NCBI GenBank assembly: GCA_948736885.1
Contig: CAPXWY010000005.1
Location: 1-64,000, forward strand
DNA: 64,000 nucleotides
Direction: 5' to 3'
From: an uncultured Alistipes sp.
GTDB lineage: Bacteria; Bacteroidota; Bacteroidia; Bacteroidales; Rikenellaceae
The notes beneath the pieces were generated by a model that saw only the letters and a program-made list of their open reading frames with translations, was not told the DNA's origin and made no database searches. The position numbers and the translations under genes were made by a program. Positions 18,301-25,569 of the stretch are shown here, one piece after another (the stretch's first letter is position 1; each line of letters opens with the position of its first letter).

Positions 18301-19551
18301 TACGACATCCCCGCCTGGCAGAAGGTGCACAACATACCCGACGAGGAGCTGTGGAACGAGCGCATGTACCTCAAGAACCGCCTCATCAAGCACATCCGCC
18401 GTCGTTTCAGCGACCCCAACCAGGTGCGTCTCGACTCGCCGCGCCAGATGATCCAGATCATCGAGGGCATCAAGCCCGACGTGCTGACCATCGGCTTCGC
18501 GCGCCGCTTCGCCACCTACAAGCGCGCCTACCTGCTCTTCACCAACCTCGACCGGCTGGCGGCCATCGTCAACAACAAGGAGCGCCCCGTGCAGTTCATC
18601 TTCGCGGGCAAGGCCCATCCCAACGACAAGCCGGGCCAGGACCTCATCAAGCGCATCGTCGAAGTGTCGGCCATGCCGCAGTTCGTGGGCAAGATTCTCT
18701 TCCTGCAGAACTACGACATGGAGCTGGCCCGCCGCATGGTGCAGGGCGTCGACGTATGGCTCAACACCCCGACCCGTCCGCTGGAGGCGTCGGGTACGTC
18801 GGGCGAGAAGTGCGTCATGAACGGCGTCATGCAGTTCTCCGTGCTCGACGGCTGGTGGGTCGAGGGCTACAAGGAGGGCGCCGGCTGGATGCTTCCCATG
18901 GAACGCACCTTCGCCGACCAGCACTACCAGGACGAACTCGACGCCGAGATGATCTACAACACCATCGAGGAGCAGATCGCCCCGCTCTACTACCAGCGCG
19001 AACAGGACGGCATTCCCCACGCGTGGGTCGCTTCGGTCAAGCGCTGCGTGGCCGACATCGCCTCCAACTTCACCACCAACCGCATGCTCACCGACTACGA
19101 GGAACGTTTCTACAACAAGCTCGCGGCACGCAAGCAGCAGATCGTCGAGGGCGGCTACCGGCTGGCCCGCGAGATCGCGGCCTGGAAGCGCAAGGTCTCG
19201 GCAGCCTGGGACCAGGTGCGCGTGGTCGACGTGCAGCGCGTGAAGATCGAGAAGGAAGCCGTCTTCGTAGGCGAGACCTACCATTTCGAAGTAAAGCTCG
19301 ACATCGCCAACCTCCGGCCCGAAGACCTGGGCGTGGAGATGGTGATCGCCCGGCAGATCGTCGGCGGCGAAGCGGTCAACGTCACCCGCACCGTAGGCCT
19401 CGCATGTTCGAAGGTCGAAGGCAGTCTGGTGACCTACACGCTCGACTACACGCCCGACGAAACGGGCACCTACGACGTGGCGCTGCGTGTCTTCCCGCGC
19501 AACGAGCACCTGCCCCACCGCATGGACTTCGCGCTGGTGAAGTGGGCCTGA
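15301..19551 (+). CDS. GT3 glycogen synthase fused to GT35 alpha-glucan phosphorylase
   Basis: A 1416-residue two-enzyme protein. Residues ~1-550 are a GT3 (eukaryote/yeast-like) glycogen synthase: SWEVCNKIGGIHTVVSTKA at the N-terminus and VFPSYYEPWGYTPLES in the donor site. Residues ~577-1270 begin with a DUF3417-like segment (LHALEELSRNLWWCWNPGA) and continue as an alpha-glucan phosphorylase (SMEYGLHSSLKIYSGGLG, HCNEGHAAF), with the PLP lysine Lys1170 in EASGTSGEKCVMNG. The last ~120 residues look like a beta-sandwich. Synthesis (glucosyl transfer to glycogen) and phosphorolysis (release of glucose 1-phosphate) thus lie in one chain. It is the first gene of the glycogen operon. This fusion is known from other Bacteroidetes. 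Confidence 0.93.
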   Translation: MSNAKLTPDYLFEVSWEVCNKIGGIHTVVSTKAQTATRKFGDRYLLIGPDLSHEGLNPEFEEDPNLLRNWRQSVYGDGIRIRVGRWKIKGEPTAILIDFTSLFPRKDEILKKLWEDYHVDSISGQWDYIEPVLFGYAAGKVIASYVDTFCTATEKVAAHFHEWMTAAGGLYLRRNAPYVATLFTTHATVMGRCIAGNRLPLYNDLTKFNADELARQFNVVAKHSIEKMAATYHDAFLTVSDITANECKYLLSREVDCVTPNGFENDFVWQGAEYDAKRAAARKSMIEVAEACLGTKFATDPLIVGTSGRYEFRNKGLDVFVESLKTLAASRQLDRDVLVYITVPAGNRGPRPDLQAHLADPSKPIDGSRYKYSTHQLEYPDTDPIVHALNGSVLTTDDSKVKVIFVPTYLNRNDGIFGKDYYELLVGMDLTVFPSYYEPWGYTPLESVAFSVPTITTTLAGFGLWVGKQPEHDGVEVIRRDDYNDSEVVGRIADAMLRFARLDDKEVAKKRRSALEISKSALWEHFYAAYENAYAEAIESSIVRTNRAVLDDGGSKTEQINFVRQQLFVEKPNWNRMMVDKTLPARLHALEELSRNLWWCWNPGARDLFENIDPALWAECDRNPIAFLDKLSIERFKELEQDAQFLAQLDAVHAQFLAYMDEKPDPKTTTVSYFSMEYGLHSSLKIYSGGLGILAGDYLKEASDKNVPMAAVGLLYRYGYFTQRLSAQGAQEATYEAQNFYKLPISPVRDEEGNWLTVTIAFPGRTLSARVWKCQVGRTDLFLLDTDFEDNLEEDRQITHYLYGGDWENRLKQEILLGIGGIRALRKLGVKHQVFHCNEGHAAFIGIERIREMVNHKKLSFSEALEVVRSSSLFTTHTPVPAGHDAFPEHMIRQYMSHYPDVLGITWEQYINLGKTNPNDPNEKFSMSVLACNLSQEVNGVSWLHGEVSKDILGNMWPGYFKNELHIGYVTNGVHFPTWIATSLRRLYARYFGDGFEGHSYDIPAWQKVHNIPDEELWNERMYLKNRLIKHIRRRFSDPNQVRLDSPRQMIQIIEGIKPDVLTIGFARRFATYKRAYLLFTNLDRLAAIVNNKERPVQFIFAGKAHPNDKPGQDLIKRIVEVSAMPQFVGKILFLQNYDMELARRMVQGVDVWLNTPTRPLEASGTSGEKCVMNGVMQFSVLDGWWVEGYKEGAGWMLPMERTFADQHYQDELDAEMIYNTIEEQIAPLYYQREQDGIPHAWVASVKRCVADIASNFTTNRMLTDYEERFYNKLAARKQQIVEGGYRLAREIAAWKRKVSAAWDQVRVVDVQRVKIEKEAVFVGETYHFEVKLDIANLRPEDLGVEMVIARQIVGGEAVNVTRTVGLACSKVEGSLVTYTLDYTPDETGTYDVALRVFPRNEHLPHRMDFALVKWA

Positions 19552-19921
19552 TCGGGAAACGGAATTCCGCGTCATGCTCCGGGCCGAAACCCGGAGCATG
19601 ACGTTCGGAGCCGCGACCGCGAAACCGCACCCCAGCGCGGCACCTCTCGAAGCAGCGGTTCCGCAGCCGGAAACAACGGCTTGCCGCCGAACCTCCCGCC
19701 CTTTGCGGACCGCAGCCCGTGGAACAACCAACATAGAGAAAACCCTGCTCCCGGCAGGGTCGGCGGCCGGGTAAAACAGGTTTCCGACCGCCGTTCTTGT
19801 TCCCGGAAGCTGAAAACACGACCGAAACTGTCCGAAAAAAGAAATTTTTTCGTAATCCGGGAACAAAATGGCGAAAAAATCGCTATCTTCATAACACGAA
19901 AACAACATCATCCACAGCGAT
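19552..19921. other. Intergenic region with strong hairpin in the glycogen operon
   Basis: 370 bp. CGTCATGCTCCGGG (19570-19583) pairs perfectly with CCCGGAGCATGACG (19590-19603) around a 6-nt loop, but no T tract follows on the plus strand, so it may act as a processing or attenuation hairpin rather than a plain terminator. TATCTTCA near 19881 may be a weak -7 box for the next gene. Confidence 0.6.
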
Positions 19922-21862
19922 ATGTCTGCATTAACCTTCGACAAAAGCGAATTGGGCAACCTGGAGTATTCGCTCCAGCGGGAGATGCTCGCCACCGACC
20001 GCATCGGCGGCTACATGAGCACCACCATCGTCTGCTGCAATACGCGCCGCTACCATGGTCTGATCGTGGCACCCATCGACGACAGCGACCGCACCTGCCT
20101 GCTGCTGTCGTCGCTCGACGAGACGATCGTGCAGCACGACCAGAGCTTCAACCTGGCGCTGCATCGTTTCAAGGGGGTCTACGAGCCGCGCGGCCACAAA
20201 TACATCACCGACTTCCAGTATACGCCCACCCCGACGATCACCTACCGCGTGGGCGGCGTCATCCTGAAGAAAGAGATGCTGTGGATCCACAAGCGCACGC
20301 AGCTGATGATCCGCTACACGCTCGTCGACGCCCACTCCGAGACGCACCTGCGGCTGCGGCCTTTCCTGGCGTTCCGCGACAAGCATGCCCTGACGAAGGC
20401 CAACATGCAGGCCAACGGCCACTCCTACCCCGCCGTCAACGGCGTGAAGTGCCGTCTCTACGAGTCGTTCCCGTGGCTCTACCTCCAGACTTCGAAGCCC
20501 GGCACGGAGTTCGTACCGGCACCCGACTGGTACTACAATTTCGAGTACCAGCAGGACCTCGCCCGCGGCTACGAGGGACACGAGGACCTCATGACCACCG
20601 GCTACTTCGAGACCGAGCTGAAGAAAGGCGAAAGCATCATCTTCTCGGCGTCGCTCGACGAAATGGGGTCCACCAAGACCATCGAGGAGATGTTCGAGGC
20701 CTCCATCGCCCGGCGCACCCACAAGATCGACTTCATCAGCTGCCTGGAGCACTCGGCCCGGCAGTTCGTCATCCGCCGGCCCGGCAACCGCACCGAGGTC
20801 ATCGCCGGTTATCCGTGGTACGGCGTACTGGCCCGGCAGACCTTCATCGCGCTGCCCGGACTGACCCTGGCCCAGGACCACAAGGAAGACTGCATCGACG
20901 CCCTCGACACGCAGGTGCGCGCCATGCAGCAGGGCATGTTCACCGGCTCGGCATCGGCCGCGGCGGCCGTCGACGCACCGCTGTGGTTCTTCTGGACGCT
21001 CCAGCAGCTCGAACGCAAACTCGACGGACAGAGCATCTGGCGCCGCTACGGACAAGCCATGAAAGAGCTGCTCGAAAGCTATCGGCGCGGCATTGCCGGC
21101 ACCGTCGTGATGAACGACAACGGGCTGATTTGGGCCGCTTCCGACGAAGCGCACCCGCTCACGTGGATGGATTCGGTGATCGACGGACGCGCCGTGACCC
21201 CGCGCAACGGCTACCAGGTCGAAGTCAACGCTTTGTGGTACAACGCCGTATGCTATGCGCTGCGGCTCGCGTCCGAAAACGGCGATACGGAGTTCGTCAA
21301 GGCGTGGGAGGAGATTCCCGCACGCACGGCCGCTTCGTTCAACAAGCTGTTCCGCCTGCCGCAGGGCTACCTGGCCGATTACGTGGGCGACGGCGGGGCC
21401 GACGACACCATCCGGCCCAACATGATCGTCGCATGCGGCCTGCCCTACAAGATGCCCGACATCGAGACGCAGATCGACATCCTGCGCATCGTCCGCCAAC
21501 ACCTGCTGACGCCCAAGGGCCTGCGCTCGCTCACCCCGCGCAATCCGCTCTACAAGGGTACGTGCGACGGAACCCCCGCCGAGCGCGATTTCGCGGCCCA
21601 AAACGGCTCGGTGTGGCCGTGGCTGCTGCAATTCTTCGTGCAGGCTTCGTTCGACATCGACGGCGACGCCTTCCTGCCGCAGGCCGAGGAGATGCTCGCT
21701 TCGTTCGAAGAAGACATCCAGGTCTACGGCATCGGTTCGATCAACGACCTCTACGACGCCGACCCGCCCTACACTCACCGCGGGGCCATCTCGCAGGCGT
21801 GGAGCGTCGGAGCCGTGCTGAATATCTACCGCATGATCCGCGAACGGAAAGCGGGAGCATAA
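19922..21862 (+). CDS. Glycogen debranching enzyme (amylo-alpha-1,6-glucosidase, GH133-like)
   Basis: A 646-residue protein with the bacterial/archaeal debranching layout: an N-terminal sugar-binding domain (LATDRIGGYMSTTIVCCNTR, about residues 20-40) and a C-terminal (alpha/alpha)6 barrel with TWMDSVIDGRAVTPRNGY and VEVNALWYNAVCYAL, where the conserved Asp and Glu of the active site fall. It removes alpha-1,6 branch stubs so that phosphorylase can continue. It lies downstream of the synthase/phosphorylase fusion on the same strand but with a 370-bp gap, so it may have its own promoter. Confidence 0.92.
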   Translation: MSALTFDKSELGNLEYSLQREMLATDRIGGYMSTTIVCCNTRRYHGLIVAPIDDSDRTCLLLSSLDETIVQHDQSFNLALHRFKGVYEPRGHKYITDFQYTPTPTITYRVGGVILKKEMLWIHKRTQLMIRYTLVDAHSETHLRLRPFLAFRDKHALTKANMQANGHSYPAVNGVKCRLYESFPWLYLQTSKPGTEFVPAPDWYYNFEYQQDLARGYEGHEDLMTTGYFETELKKGESIIFSASLDEMGSTKTIEEMFEASIARRTHKIDFISCLEHSARQFVIRRPGNRTEVIAGYPWYGVLARQTFIALPGLTLAQDHKEDCIDALDTQVRAMQQGMFTGSASAAAAVDAPLWFFWTLQQLERKLDGQSIWRRYGQAMKELLESYRRGIAGTVVMNDNGLIWAASDEAHPLTWMDSVIDGRAVTPRNGYQVEVNALWYNAVCYALRLASENGDTEFVKAWEEIPARTAASFNKLFRLPQGYLADYVGDGGADDTIRPNMIVACGLPYKMPDIETQIDILRIVRQHLLTPKGLRSLTPRNPLYKGTCDGTPAERDFAAQNGSVWPWLLQFFVQASFDIDGDAFLPQAEEMLASFEEDIQVYGIGSINDLYDADPPYTHRGAISQAWSVGAVLNIYRMIRERKAGA

Positions 21863-22200
21863 GTCGGAGACCATCGGCCGTCGATGCCTTTCAGGGTTTT
21901 CAGGCATGCGGCTGTCACTCCCGGGGGGGGTAAGTCCGGGCTGCTTTCGATACCGAAAGCGAGATGCAACCGGAGGTGCGCCTGCCCGGACGGTCCGGTG
22001 ATCGGAAGACGGTTTGCATCGCTGCCCTACGGCTTCGGCCCGCACCGCCCTCCCTGCGGCAAAGCCGCACGGCACCGGACCGACAAGATGCGATGAATAA
22101 TAAACAGAGCCGTCTCCCGGCAGAATCAACGGTTCGAGCCCGGACGAGAGACAAAATCGGACGGAAGACGAAACAAAGTTATAAAGAAAGGAATACGATT
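21863..22200. other. Intergenic region upstream of the GT4 gene
   Basis: 338 bp with no gene. Includes a G8 run at 21923-21930. No clear promoter box could be picked with confidence. Confidence 0.5.
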
Positions 22201-23514
22201 ATGAGAGTTTTAATGTTCGGCTGGGAGTTTCCTCCTCACATCGCCGGCGGTCTGGGCACTGCCTGCTACGGCATGACCCGCGGATTGGCGCGCAACGGCG
22301 TCGAAGTGACGTTCGTCGTGCCCCACGCCTACGGCGACGAGGATCAGCGTTTCACCCATGTGCTGAACGCCAGCGAAGTAGAGGCGCTCTACGGATCGAC
22401 CGGCAGCGGGGCCGACGACATCCTCGGCAGCATGTCGTTCATCCGCATCGATTCCAACATGGTGCCCTACCTCTCGCCCGAGGAGTACGACGTCTACCAC
22501 GAGCAGTTCGTGCAGAGCGGCCGCACCGCCTGGTCGACCACCGACGCCTGGAAGCAGCGCTACACCTTCTCCGGCAAGTACGGCGCCAACCTCATGGAGG
22601 AGGTCGCCCGCTATGCCGTCGTCGCCGCACAGGTGGCCCGCGACCTCGAAGGGCAGTTCGACGTCATCCACGCCCACGACTGGCTCACCTACTACGCCGG
22701 CATCGCCGCCAAACGCGTCTCGGGCAAGCCGCTGGTCGTGCACATGCACGCCACGGAGTTCGACCGCAGCGGCGAGAACATCAACACGCAGGTCTACGCC
22801 ATCGAGCGCGCCGGCATGCAGGCCGCCGACCGTGTCATGGCCGTCTCGAACCTCACGCGCAACATCGTCATCAACCGCTACGGCATCCCCGCCGAGCGCG
22901 TCGTGACGATGCACAACGCCGTGCGTTTCGCCGAGAACTCCTCGGCGGCTCCCGAGCGCGGCGTCGACGACAAGATCATCACCTTCCTGGGCCGCATCAC
23001 CTACCAGAAGGGCCCCGACTACTTTGTCGAGGCGGCCGCCAAGGTACTCAAACGCATGCCCAACGTGCGCTTCGTCATGGCCGGCTCGGGCGACATGATG
23101 AACCATGTCATCCGCCGCGTCGCCCGTCTCGGCATCGCCGACCGCTTCCACTTCACCGGATTCCTGCGCGGCGAAGACGTCCACAAGATGTTCCAGCTCT
23201 CCGACGTCTACGTCATGCCGTCGGTCTCGGAGCCGTTCGGCATCTCGCCTCTCGAAGCCATGCGCTCCAACGTGCCGGTCATCATCTCCAAACAGAGCGG
23301 CGTGGCCGAAGTGCTCGACTATGCCGTGAAGGTCGACTACTGGGACGTCGACGCCATGGCCGACGCCATGTACGGCCTGGTCAAGTACCCCGCTCTGGCC
23401 AACATGTTCGCCGAGAAGGGACTGGAAGAGGTCACCAACCTCAAGTGGAACAACGTGGCCGCCAAGATCAAGGGCGTCTACGAGGAAGTGATCGCAGAAG
23501 CAAAAAACAAATAA
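22201..23514 (+). CDS. GT4-family glycosyltransferase, glycogen-operon type
   Basis: A 437-residue GT-B glycosyltransferase. The opening MRVLMFGWEFPPHIAGGLGT is the acceptor-side loop typical of GT4/GT5 synthases. HAHDWLTYYAGI, VMAVSNLTRN, a FLGRITYQKGPDYFVEA donor-domain start and PSVSEPFGISPLEAM (the E-x7-E motif) follow in order. It likely transfers glucose from a nucleotide sugar to an alpha-glucan or makes a maltose-type primer, given the neighbouring GH57 and debranching genes; the exact donor is unknown. A longer frame opens at 21964, but the ATG at 22201 begins the conserved block. GH57 follows after 13 bp, so they are co-transcribed. Confidence 0.88.
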   Translation: MRVLMFGWEFPPHIAGGLGTACYGMTRGLARNGVEVTFVVPHAYGDEDQRFTHVLNASEVEALYGSTGSGADDILGSMSFIRIDSNMVPYLSPEEYDVYHEQFVQSGRTAWSTTDAWKQRYTFSGKYGANLMEEVARYAVVAAQVARDLEGQFDVIHAHDWLTYYAGIAAKRVSGKPLVVHMHATEFDRSGENINTQVYAIERAGMQAADRVMAVSNLTRNIVINRYGIPAERVVTMHNAVRFAENSSAAPERGVDDKIITFLGRITYQKGPDYFVEAAAKVLKRMPNVRFVMAGSGDMMNHVIRRVARLGIADRFHFTGFLRGEDVHKMFQLSDVYVMPSVSEPFGISPLEAMRSNVPVIISKQSGVAEVLDYAVKVDYWDVDAMADAMYGLVKYPALANMFAEKGLEEVTNLKWNNVAAKIKGVYEEVIAEAKNK

Positions 23515-23527
23515 AAAATAACCCCCG

Positions 23528-24733
23528 ATGAAAACCGTCTGCCTGTACTTTCAGGTCCACCAGCCCTGGCGTCTGAAGAAATACCGTTTCTTCAACATGG
23601 GCAAGGACCACAACTACCTCGACGATCTGCTCAATCGTTCGATCATGCAGAAAGTCGCCCGCCAGTGCTACCTGCCGATGAACGCCCTGCTCCTGAAGCT
23701 CATCCGCGAGAACGAAGGGCGTTTCCGCTGTTCGTTCTCCATCACCGGCACCGCCATCGAGCAGTTCCGCACCTTCGCACCCGAGGTGCTCGCTTCATTC
23801 AAGGAGCTGGCGGCCACGGGCTGTGTCGAGTTCCTGGCCGAAACCTACTCCCACTCCCTCGCGTCGCTCGCCTCGAAAGAGGACTTCGCCGCGCAGGTGC
23901 AGCTCCATGTCGCAACCATCGAGAAGGAGTTCGGCGTCAAACCCGCCGCTTTCCGCAACACCGAACTGATCTACTCCGACCAGATCGGCGCCATGGTCTC
24001 CGAAATGGGCTTCCGCACCATGCTGGCCGAGGGTGCCAAGCACGTGCTGGGCTGGAAGTCGCCCAACTTCGTCTATGCCAACGCCATCGACCAGCGCATG
24101 CGTCTTCTGCTGCGCAACTACAAGCTCTCGGACGACATCGCCTTCCGGTTCTCCGACCGCGGCTGGGACCAGTGGCCGCTGACCGCCGCGAAATTCGCCG
24201 AGTGGCTGGCTTCGGACCAGACGCCGGGTGAGGTCATCAACCTTTTCATGGACTACGAGACCTTCGGCGAGCACCAAACCGCCGACACCGGGATTTTCGA
24301 ATTCATGAAGGAGCTGCCCCGGACCCTCACGGCCACCGGGTACCTGGAATTCGCCACCGTAAGCGAGGCGGCCGACAGATACCAGCCCGTTGCGGTGCTC
24401 CACTGCCCCCACACCATGTCGTGGGCCGACGAGGAGCGCGACGTCACGGCCTGGCTCGGCAACGAGTTGCAGAACGAGGCTTTCTCCAAGCTCTACGGCC
24501 TCAAGGAGAAGATCGCCCGGCTCGGCAACCCCGACTTCGACTACGTGTGGAACTTCCTCCAGACCTCCGACCATTTCTACTACATGGCCACCAAATGGTT
24601 GTCGGACGGCGATGTCCACTCCTACTTCAACCCCTACGACTCGGCCTACGACGCTTTCATCAACTACATGAACGTGTTGGCCGACTTCATCATCGAGGTC
24701 GACAAGGCCCTTGCCGCCAAAGAAGAGGCATAG
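23528..24733 (+). CDS. GH57-family alpha-amylase/glucanotransferase
   Basis: A 401-residue GH57 protein. The family signatures are VCLYFQVHQPWRL at the N-terminus, SFSITGTAIEQ, AFRNTELIYSD with the nucleophile Glu146, and FMDYETFGEHQ with the acid/base Asp242. It has the compact catalytic domain only and no signal peptide, so it is intracellular and acts on stored glycogen or maltodextrin rather than dietary starch. It ends the glycogen operon; a strong terminator follows 50 bp later. Confidence 0.92.
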   Translation: MKTVCLYFQVHQPWRLKKYRFFNMGKDHNYLDDLLNRSIMQKVARQCYLPMNALLLKLIRENEGRFRCSFSITGTAIEQFRTFAPEVLASFKELAATGCVEFLAETYSHSLASLASKEDFAAQVQLHVATIEKEFGVKPAAFRNTELIYSDQIGAMVSEMGFRTMLAEGAKHVLGWKSPNFVYANAIDQRMRLLLRNYKLSDDIAFRFSDRGWDQWPLTAAKFAEWLASDQTPGEVINLFMDYETFGEHQTADTGIFEFMKELPRTLTATGYLEFATVSEAADRYQPVAVLHCPHTMSWADEERDVTAWLGNELQNEAFSKLYGLKEKIARLGNPDFDYVWNFLQTSDHFYYMATKWLSDGDVHSYFNPYDSAYDAFINYMNVLADFIIEVDKALAAKEEA

Positions 24734-24783
24734 AAACCTCGGGCGAGGGCGATTCGGCCGTTCGCTTCGATGTCCCGACAGAT

Positions 24784-24829
24784 CCATGAAAAACGCGCAC
24801 GACAAATATATCGTGCGCATTTTTCATGG
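24784..24829 (+). terminator. Terminator of the glycogen operon
   Basis: CCATGAAAAACGCGCACGA pairs with TCGTGCGCATTTTTCATGG around an 8-nt loop. The A/T outer arms make it able to work in both directions. Confidence 0.85.
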
Positions 24830-24980
24830 CAGGTCCTGCATTATGCAGCCAACCTCCCCGCCGACCGGCATCCGGTCGTTTCCCGTCGTCATCTATCCGA
24901 CGACCGATGCAAGCCGTATGATTGCAGCTTCAATACCCAGGACTTCTGAAATAACAAACAAGGTAAAAGCGGTTTCCGAC

Positions 24981-25044
24981 CCTGAGTGGCACGGACCAAG
25001 GTTTGTACCAGCGCGGTATGCAGATTCAGGCAATCCACTGACAG
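24981..25044 (+). repeat. Diverged head of repeat R, copy C
   Basis: CCTGAGTGG...CCAGCGCGGTATGCAGATTCAGGCAATCC aligns with the head of the copy at 1-179 (GGAGTGG...CCAGCGCGGCAATGCAGATTCAGCAATCCGC on its strand, given in parts). The long body of R is missing; cassette C starts 65 bp later. Confidence 0.65.
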
Positions 25045-25108
25045 ACAACAGAGTCGATCAGTTATAAAAACGTTTGACACGGTGTTTTTCTCCGAACATC
25101 CGCCGCGC

Positions 25109-25334
25109 CATCCATCCAGCGATTGCTACGGCGCCTGCTTCGGGCTACCGCAACAATACGACGGGAGCCTTGGGTGAAGTCGGCACAACGGGGCGCTATT
25201 GGTCGTCATCGACCTATGCTTCGGGCAATTACAATGGTGCGTTCCTGCGGCTCGACGCCGGACTGGTCAACCCGTTGGATAACGGGAATCGAACCACCGG
25301 CCGCGCCGTGCGCTGCGTCCAGCATCTGCACGGA
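25109..25334 (+). pseudogene. Orphan FISUMP/C-type-lectin-like cassette C
   Basis: Encodes ASGYRNNTTGALGEVGTTG, then RYWSSSTYASG, a variable stretch, GLVNPLDNGNR and RAVRCVQ, aligned with cassettes A and B. No start codon, signal peptide or N-terminal domain precedes it. Flanks CATCCATCCAGCGATTGCTA and GTCCAGCATCTGCACGG match the other cassettes. Confidence 0.75.
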
Positions 25335-25498
25335 CCGCTTTTACCTTTCTTTCGTCTGACTTGCCGCCGCATCCGGCGACTCTGCAATCTCCGCACCGCC
25401 TTTCCGTTCGCACCCTGTGCAGGATACAGACACGCTGACCGTCGCCGCCCGATACCCTACTGTGTTCCGCCAGTAGATACGACGGACTGCATATAAAA

Positions 25499-25527
25499 AA
25501 GCCCCGAATCTTCCGATCCGGGGCCCC
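25499..25527 (-). terminator. Terminator of the OmpA/TPR gene
   Basis: GCCCCGAATC/GATCCGGGGC stem; on the minus strand it is followed by a T run (plus-strand AAAAAAG). It lies about 43 bp beyond the stop. Confidence 0.8.
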
Positions 25528-25569
25528 TATGATGCACGGGAGACTCTTTTTCAGCCCCCCCTGCAAGGT

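Noticed and set aside
15280..20004. A 1574-codon open frame antisense to the glycogen synthase-phosphorylase gene
   Set aside because: The sense strand has complete, motif-rich enzymes. Long antisense frames arise here from the GC-rich codon usage (few TAA/TAG/TGA complements); the antisense product has no recognisable domain.
24711..25067. Open frame between the GH57 gene and cassette C
   Set aside because: It runs through the terminator hairpin and the repeat head and matches no family.
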